The position numbers and the translations under genes are program-made. A stretch of DNA of 64,000 bases, from assembly GCF_002104995.1 (NCBI RefSeq), contig NW_024468260.1, forward strand, positions 62,001-126,000, in the 5' to 3' direction. The DNA comes from Linderina pennispora (lineage: Eukaryota; Kickxellomycota; Kickxellomycetes; Kickxellales; Kickxellaceae). The notes below the pieces were generated by a model that did no database searches, was not told where the DNA came from, and saw nothing but the letters and a program-made list of their open reading frames with translations. Shown here one piece after another: positions 57,201 through 64,000 of this stretch (position 1 is its first letter; every line of letters starts with the position of its first letter).

Positions 57201-58668
57201 TCTCCTCGATTGCCTTGTCATCCCACTGGTTCTTCTGCGCGCAGCTCTGGAACAGGTCGTGTAGCAGCGTGCCAATCAGCATCACTGGTGTCATTGGTCC
57301 ATCGTCACGAATTTCCTGAACGCGGTCACGCAGAACAGCCCTCCGAATACATGAATATGCATCCGACAAGTGTGTGCTCGATACAAGGGTATCTGGATGC
57401 AGAATCGGCATCAGATGGTGCGATGAGTCGTCGATAACCACCTCTGTGGATCTTTCGGGGATCGTGCCCACAATATTCATGTAGTCGCCCACACGCACTG
57501 GCGTTGGATACCACCGTCCACGCAGCAGCACTGTGCGTTCCAAGCTAGCGGTCTGCGAGTATATCCGCACAACCTTTTGTGCCCGTGCCCCTGAGGACAT
57601 ACTCTCTGCATACAGCTCTACCGACGTGTACCGCCCCTCAGTCACTTGTAGTACCAAGCAGCGCTCATAGGTTGCAAACGGATAGCCTCTCTTCACTGGA
57701 TCCCTAGGTTTGATGTCTTGCTCTACATCATCATCCAGGCCGTCCAAGAGCTCGTCAACACCCATGTCGAGCATATCCAGGCAGTCATCCACATCAACAG
57801 TTTCGGTAGCTGCTGCGGTATTGCTCTTCGCGCCTGGCTCCTGTTTAGCGGGCTCATTGCGCTGGCTTTGCGACTCTCCCTTGACCGACCCGCTCGTCTG
57901 GAGTTGCAGCTGGTCCACCACTGTCTCAGTGTGCGACTTGGCATCGACATGCGGTTCCCTTGGTGACGCTGTATCCACATTTTGTGTCGATACCGAGCTA
58001 CATGATTCCTGCTCGCCATTGTCATCAGCCGAGTCATCATCAATAACAATCGGCTTGTTGTGCAATAGGCTGGACAGCAGCTCTCGTTTATCAAATTGTC
58101 GGGCACTACGTGACATTGCTAACGGCCTTGGAATGGCCCGCAGCCGCCGTTTCGCTACTGGTGTCAGCTGCTCGCTCGCTGACACCTCAATCACATCGTC
58201 GTCAAGTGGCAACGCATCCCCTACAAGCTGCTGCTCCAAGCCTGACATCGATCCTGTACGGGATCGCTCTCCCAGCATCCGCGGCCGTCTACCAGGCCGT
58301 GTCGGCGAGAATTCATTGGCCATCTGCCGCTGCACCTGCTCGGCATTGCGCATCTCTATCAGATGCTGGATTATTGTGTTGCCTTGCTGCTCGCTCTCGG
58401 GGCCTGCCACCGAGCCGCGCGCCCGGATGACGTTCTGCAAGGTGCCATTCGGCGACATGGTTTGCCAGCGGATCAGGTCATGGGAGCTGGTTGCGGGGCT
58501 TGTGGCGGATGTTGCGCTGTGGTGCCGCTGTGGTGTGGTTAGAGAGCCCATGCGTGGGGGCGGCAGGGGCACGCTGGAGTGGGAGCTGCTGCCGGTGGCT
58601 GTCGAGTCGTCGGTCCTCCGCAGCCGCTTGTTTGGGGTTACAAACCGGTCATCGTCTTCGGTACTCAT
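54285..58668 (-). CDS. DNA2: Replication nuclease-helicase DNA2 (frameshifts in the helicase half)
   Basis: About 1,460 codons from the ATG at 58668, with no introns seen. A disordered N-terminus (to about 330) precedes the nuclease domain, with Fe-S cysteines (CIRRAV early, [10 protein letters not shown] late) and catalytic motifs LNGKIDLT and ELKTGR. The superfamily 1 helicase follows: [62 protein letters not shown] and [15 protein letters not shown]. The first 894 codons are intact; single-base shifts occur near 56020, 55655, 55425 and 55010. DNA2 trims long 5' flaps in Okazaki fragment processing and resects double-strand breaks, upstream of RAD51 action. Confidence 0.94.
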
Positions 58669-60378
58669 TTTTCCTTGACGTACTGAATTCGAATGAAATA
58701 ATGAAAGAAAATAAATATGTGAAATATAGGCGAAGGAGATAGACCAGCTATAATTCTGCGCAGCCGGGGATTTGTTGTGTCACGGCGCGACTCTCGGTTT
58801 CGGGATTTGGTGATTATTAGTGGATTAGGCGGTATTGTCATCTGGCTAGGTGGCACTGGTGGCGGCAGCCTGGACAGTGGCCTTTGCAACAGACTCGACA
58901 TCATGCCGCATCTCAGCACCTGTGGGCTCCTATTTTGGTTGGGCAACATGTATCGCACCTAACATCTGCTTGCCAAGAATACCAAGACACTGGTGGAACC
59001 CACATGGGAGGTTAATCGTTCATGTGGCTACAGCTTTGATGTTTGCTCCCAGCAAGACCATTTCACCCATTGACATGCGCAACTATACTGAAAGCACAGG
59101 AGACCAACACAAGCTTGGCTTATGTGATGCACGGACACATTTGAGTTCTTCATATTGCTATGCTCTCCTACAGCTACAGCCGACTCAAGGTTAGAGACAT
59201 GCGAGGGCATTTCGATGGAATCGGGCCCTTGTGGAGTCTTTGTTGAGAAGGTGGCTGGCAGTATACCCATTAGGCCACGCATCAAGGGTCAGAGCGGTGG
59301 CAAGCATTCGCTGTTTGGCCACCTGCGCTTTGTCTCTGTGGCTGACCCGGTGCATTCCAAAATGTATAGGCAATCTAGATCTATCAAAGGGATTCTTCGT
59401 GTGCGAAGTTTTCCCGCACCCAGCAGTCACAGTCACAGATGGCCTGGCGAGGGAGTTCAGGAAATGATGTGGAGGATCTCTGCGGAGACATCCATCCTAG
59501 GTGCAAGCGCTTCCTTTCGCCTTCCGGCTCTCTGCATTAGGAGAGGTAGGCTTTTGAAGTCCAAGTAGGCAGGTGCCTGTTGGGGAGGTGGGATTGCTGT
59601 CTTCTACACATGGCGGAATTGCAGATGGCTTGAGTAGAGATCTGGCAGGAGAGCCGAGCTGCAGAGTATAGTGGGGTTGATCAGCGGCGGGGCAGGCGGT
59701 AGTCAAGGCCTAGTGATGGGGATTGGAGCCAGCCCATCTGGACAGTGGACTGCCGGAGTCCTGCAGTCGCTAGCGAGGGGAGAAGACCAACTCCGCATCA
59801 GCTCACCCTGCGACGGCCGATGCATGCGGCCTGTCGTCCACTTCAGAAAGCGTGATCGGGAATGCTGTTGGTGGGTTTTTGCACTACACAGCAGGCAGAG
59901 CAAATCCGCTGCCGAGTTTTTTACGGCGTCCTCCCCTCCCCAAAAAACCACAGCTCGACGCTTTCCTTCTTAACCACCCTTGCTTCTCTAGATTGATATT
60001 GCTCAACTTGTCCTTCTAATTGTCTCCTCTTTTCTTCACGCTTATACTCTAAGGCGCAGGTCCACCAAGAGGCATAACGGCTGGTTTCGCTTTTTATTTT
60101 ATTTCTTTATTTATTTTGTGCTTCCAGACCCTCGTTTTGCGAGCCCAAGGATTACACAAACAAGGAACTGTTTTTTTTTGGCGCTTTCCGATATTTACTA
60201 GTCGCCAGGCTCTAAGAAACGCAGACGAGCCCTCATCGATTTTTACTCCTGGCCCCATTCCGTCCCCTTTCTTCTCTCCTGAGCCACTGTCAGAGAACCA
60301 AACCTCTCTCCCTTTCGCCTCTATACACCACCATCGATTCGCCATTCTTCCGGACTCTTGGGCAGTAACAAAACAAGC
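58669..60378. other. Intergenic, no gene supported
   Basis: About 1.7 kb between the divergent DNA2 and SCS7 genes. A plus-strand frame at 59155-59568 (137 codons) has no recognisable features. The last 350 bp are T/C-rich, a likely SCS7 leader. Confidence 0.45.
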
Positions 60379-61406
60379 ATGGCTTGCACCGAGCAAACAA
60401 GTCGAGTATTCGCGGGCAGAGGTGGCCAAGCACGACACTGGCAAGTCGCTGTGGGTGATCCGCGCAAACCAGGTGTTCGACCTGACGACGTTCTACACGG
60501 ACCACCCGGGTGGCGCCGAAATCATTGAGCAGTTTGGCGGGCAGGATATCACAGGAGGCGATGCGCGACGGCGACATCCACGTGCACGCGCTGCAAGCAT
60601 ACCGCGTGCTGAAGGACTTTTACATTGGCGAGGTGATGGCGGAGGACCGGCAGGCGGACAGCCCGCCGGGGGGCACGGACGAGATGGAAATGGTGGAGGA
60701 GGACAAGTTCCTGGACATCCACAAGCCGCTGTTTATACAGATGTGGAACTCCAAGTTCTCCAAGGAGTTTTATATCCAGGAGGTGCACAAGCCGCGGCAT
60801 CTGCCGCAGCCGGCGGTGTTCTTTTCCAACCCGGTGCTGGAGACGCTGACGCGCACGCCGTGGTGGTTCATCCCCATATACTGGACGCCCATCATGGTAA
60901 CAATGTTCACGCTGGGCCTGCGGTACGAGCCCGTCAATGTGATGCTGGTCGGGTTTGTGTTTGGCATGCTGTCGTGGACGCTGGCCGAGTACAGCATCCA
61001 CCGGTTCGTGTTCCACTACGACGAGGGAATCCCTGAGGGCACGCTGGCGCAGGTCGCGCATTTCCTGCTACATGGAGTGCACCACTTCTTGCCCATGGAC
61101 CAGCTGCGGCTCGTGATGCCGCCCGCGCTATCGACGTTCCTGGCCGTTCATATCCTGGCGCTGCTGACGCTAATCTTCACGCCCGGCATGCTGCATGCCG
61201 TCGGCTGTGGACTGATCACTGGGTATGTGCTGTATGACGAGTGCCACTACTGGCTGCACCACGGAACCACCAAGAACGAGCGCCTGGCGTACCTGAAATC
61301 GTACCACCTGCGCCACCACTACAAGGACTACAAGTCCGGGTTCGGCATCACCAGCGACTTCTGGGACAACATCTTTGGCACCAACTTTTGCGACCCCGAG
61401 TACTGA
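60379..61406 (+). CDS. SCS7: Fatty acid/ceramide 2-hydroxylase SCS7 (FA2H; two frameshifts)
   Basis: The start is inferred at the ATG 60379 (MACTEQ), which must shift by one base near 60400 to enter the cytochrome b5 domain: VFDLTTFYTDHPGGAEIIEQFGGQDIT, with heme-ligand HPGG. A second extra base near 60553 precedes EAMRDGDIHVHALQAY. The rest is intact: membrane helices and the di-iron His boxes HRFVFH, HGVHHFLPMD, HYWLHH and HLRHHYKD, about 341 residues in all. The ER enzyme hydroxylates the very-long-chain fatty acid of ceramide at C2. Without the shifts only the hydroxylase half is open, from 60510. Confidence 0.9.
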
Positions 61407-61819
61407 AAAGCAGCGTGCTCCATAGCTTTTTTTCATCTTTTGAGCTCTACACTAATTTTTCCACCTCATCTCCCAGCTCCAGGCCTGCTGTCTTGGCTTC
61501 GGTCCGCATCTTCCGGTTCTGGACTGGAAGATAAACAAGCCGCCGTGATCGTGATCCCAATCGGTAAATACCGCGGGTCCGATCAGATCTGTCTGATTGC
61601 CAAGGACCAATCAGTGCCTGAGACGTCTTCGCTTGGGCGGAGCTCGGATCGTCCCAGGCTGACCCGCCCAGCAGGCGCGCGAACAGAGAGACAGGCGGCT
61701 GTGGCAGGTGGGCTGAGCTCTGGCCGCATTCCCTTGTATTCTTCTCCTTTCCTCTCCCACCATTATTCCAGTCCCCGTACTTTATATATTTTTTTATTGC
61801 GAAATAGCCATCTGCCGCA
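61407..61819 (+). promoter_or_regulatory. SEC61 upstream region with CCAAT boxes
   Basis: Non-coding 413 bp. CCAAT occurs at 61557-61561 and 61607-61611, the second in ACCAATCAG. A C/T-rich leader runs to about 61780. CCAAT boxes are usual in strongly expressed housekeeping genes; their use here is inferred. Confidence 0.35.
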
Positions 61820-63249
61820 ATGGGATTCCGTTTCCTGACGCTCATCCGGCCGTTCATGGCCATCATTCCCGAGGTGGCCGCGCCCGACCGCAAGGTTGCG
61901 TTCAACCAGAAGGTCCTGTGGACTGTAATTACCCTGCTCATCTTCCTTGTCCTGTCTCAGGTTCCGCTGTACGGCATCATGTCGTCTGACTCGTCCGACC
62001 CGCTCTACTGGATGCGTGTCATCCTCGCCTCCAACCGCGGCACGCTGATGGAGTTCGGTATCACTCCCATCATCACCTCGGGCATGATCATGCAGCTGCT
62101 TGCTGGCGCCCAGATCATCGAGGTCGACTATTCGCTGCGCGAGGACCGCGCCCTGTTCTCGGGCGCGCAGAAGCTGTTTGCCATGCTGATCACGTTCGGC
62201 TCTGCCACAGTGGCCGTGATGACCGGCCAGTACGGCGACCCCAAGAGCCTCGGTGCCGGTATCTGCCTGCTCCTGATCATCCAGCTGTTTGTGGCCGGCG
62301 TGATCGTGATTCTGCTTGACGAGATGCTGCAGAAGGGCTACGGTCTGGGCTCGGGCATCAACCTGTTCATTGCGACCAACATCTGCGAGGACATTGTGTG
62401 GAAGTCGCTGTCGCCGCTGACGGTGAACAACGGCAAGGGCCCCGAGTTCGAGGGCGCCATCATTGCCTTCTTCCACCTGCTGTTTGTGCGCTCCAACAAG
62501 TTCAAGGCCGTGTGGGAGGCCGTTTACGCGCTCGACCCTGCCGAACCTGACGAACCTGATCGCCACCGCGCTGGTGTTTGCCGTGGTCATCTACCTGCAG
62601 GGCTTCCGCGTCGAGATCCCCGTCAAGTCGGCACGGTTCCGCGGCCACCGCGCGTCGTTCCCGATCAAGCTGTTCTACACGTCCAACATGCCGATCATGC
62701 TCCAGTCGGCGCTCGCGTCGAACGTGTTCATGATCTCGCAGCTCCTGTACCGCCGGTTCCCCGACAACCTCCTTGTGCGCCTGTTTGGTGTCTGGGAGCC
62801 GTACCAGGGCTCGTCGCAGTTCTTCCCCACCTCGGGCATCGCCTACTACATGACGCCGCCGCGCTCGGCCGTCAGCACGCTCAAGGACCCGATCCACTTT
62901 GCCCTGTATGTGACGTACATGCTGACGGCCTGCGCGCTGCTGTCGCGCACCTGGCTCGATGTGTCTGGCTCGGGACCGCGCGACGTTGCGCGTGAGCTGC
63001 GCGAGCAGCAGACGGTGATCGCCGGCTACCGCGACACGTCGATGTACAAGGAGCTGAAGCGCATCATCCCGACCTGCTGCTGTGGTCGGTGGTGTGATCA
63101 TTGGTATTCTGTCGATCTCGGCTGATCTGCTTGGCGCCATTGGCTCGGGCACCGGTATTCTGCTGGCCGTCACCATCATCTACAACTACTTTGAGACCTT
63201 TGCGAAGGAGCAGGCCGAGCTTGGCGGTCTGGGTGTTGGCGGCATGTAA
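61820..63249 (+). CDS. SEC61: SEC61 alpha, protein-conducting channel of the ER (two frameshifts)
   Basis: 475 residues once two single extra bases (about 62536 and 63073) are skipped, matching the family length; no introns. Recognisable parts are the N-terminal [15 protein letters not shown], the plug/TM2 region [50 protein letters not shown] after the first shift, [33 protein letters not shown] and [11 protein letters not shown]. After the second shift comes a last helix with [27 protein letters not shown]61 is essential in fungi, so two real frameshifts are very unlikely. Convergent with the DinB-like gene, 51 bp apart. Confidence 0.96.
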
Positions 63250-63300
63250 AAACAGCCCCCTCTATCTTTTTTATTAGCAACTTGAATAAGAAGCACTCTT

Positions 63301-63857
63301 TCATTTGGAAGCCTTGAGTGTGGACGGAGCATAGGCAGTCTTGAGCGACGGAGTCAGGCCAAACTCGAAAAACAGCTGCGCGATGACTGCGTTGTGATGC
63401 ACCATATGGTGAACGCAGAACCAGAGCTCCCTGCCCACAGTCGACATGAGCGCAACCTCGCTGCCGCTGCTCATGACGTCGACAACCTCAATGGCCTCGC
63501 CTGCCTCCACCCCCTGCTTCCTCAGGCCCTCCGCACACGCCACCGCCTGGCGGATCGCCTCCAGGCCGGCCTGGACATCGCTCTCGGTGGACACATTGCG
63601 GATGCGCTGGGCGTAGTTGACGCTCATGGTGTCCGCGTTGCAGCCGCTGTCTGTCGAGGCATTAGGAGGAGAGTGCAGTGGAACAGCAGGTTGAAGTGAT
63701 CCAGAATGTGGCGGACGTGCTTGCCTATCGTGCTGCCAGGCAGTGCTGACGAGTCGCGCGTGTATGTGGAAGCGTCGAGTCCATGGATGGTCTGTGTGAG
63801 CTGCGCCAGTGTGGTGGTTGCGCTGTCAAAGAGCTGGTCCGTTGTGTTGGAGTCCAT
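63301..63857 (-). CDS. DinB/YfiT-like four-helix protein (one frame change)
   Basis: About 184 residues from the ATG at 63857. The first part has GKHVRHILDHFNLLF and the second SVNYAQRIRNVSTE and LWFCVHHMVHHNAVIAQLFFE. The three His positions (HxxxH early, HHxxHH late) resemble the metal site of the DinB superfamily of small-thiol-dependent enzymes. The frame changes near 63660; unlike other sites this looks like two extra bases or one lost. Activity is unknown; fungal members are uncharacterised as far as I know. Confidence 0.65.
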
Positions 63858-64000
63858 GGCGAAGGAAAAGCAATAGGCGAAATGGTGTCAAGGGTTTGGA
63901 TAAAGGAGAAAAGAGAAGAGGTGGTCGCAGACCTTGCAGACAAGGCTAGGTGTGGTGGTGGGGAAAAGGATTGGCCGAACCTCCAGAAACAAACAAGCGC

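Noticed and set aside
59155-59568. 137-codon plus-strand frame between DNA2 and SCS7
   Set aside because: No recognisable motif, no clear start context and no continuation by splicing.
61820-63249. SEC61 as a pseudogene
   Set aside because: Apart from two one-base shifts every conserved segment is intact, no second copy is seen in the window, and the gene is essential in fungi; error in the sequence is more likely.

Overview
The window reads as nuclear DNA of an early-diverging fungus, and a Kickxellomycotina-type (Zoopagomycota) genome is my best guess. Genes are compact and often convergent with gaps of 25-200 bp. Introns are short and GC-AG introns are unusually frequent. The gene set is fungal (ERG28, TVP18, LCL3, SCS7, UBC6, SAM50). 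It also keeps families that budding yeasts often lost or simplified, such as a full-length NEDD8 E1 subunit, a DHX8-type PRP22 with an Arg-Asp repeat, and a phytanoyl-CoA-type dioxygenase. The placement is inference from gene style only.

Layout. (1) 1-8361 is transposon territory. A GC-rich block with a 1,074-codon minus-strand ORF of unknown family is bracketed by ~132 bp direct repeats that look like LTRs, with a primer-binding-site-like motif after the left one. Next to it lie four more LTR-like repeats of two families, stacked immediately upstream of a tRNA-Glu(CTC) gene (8404-8475). (2) 9497-25768 is a dense, undamaged housekeeping block: WKF-domain protein, ERG28, TVP18, a carboxypeptidase Y-type protease, a secreted PLC-like protein, ULA1/NAE1, a MiT/TFE-Rtg3-like bHLH factor, LCL3, SAM50, SEN34, SEC61 beta, and a short-chain dehydrogenase. 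(3) 26324-40334 is one giant minus-strand gene, broken by many frame changes here. It has a unique N-terminal domain, roughly 3,500 residues of degenerate Glu/Pro/Ala/Val pentapeptides, and a short basic C-terminus. (4) 41898-63857 is a second housekeeping block: PRP22, UMP1, RAD51, a PhyH dioxygenase, an EEF1A-lysine-methyltransferase-like enzyme, a damaged dehydrogenase, a small I78-like secreted protein, UBC6, DNA2, SCS7, SEC61 alpha and a DinB-like protein.

A property that affects how the annotation should be read: from about 26 kb rightwards many genes, including essential ones (PRP22, SEC61, DNA2), are interrupted by what look like single extra bases. Almost every shift has the same direction (+1). 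Residual insertion errors of a long-read assembly are the simplest explanation, so these genes are annotated as CDS across the shifts rather than as pseudogenes.

Themes: several genes serve the ER and secretory system (SEC61 alpha and beta, UBC6, SCS7, ERG28, TVP18, carboxypeptidase Y), mitochondrial import (SAM50) or nucleic-acid maintenance and processing (RAD51, DNA2, PRP22, SEN34). They are not an operon-like cluster; neighbours seem to share only promoters or 3' ends.
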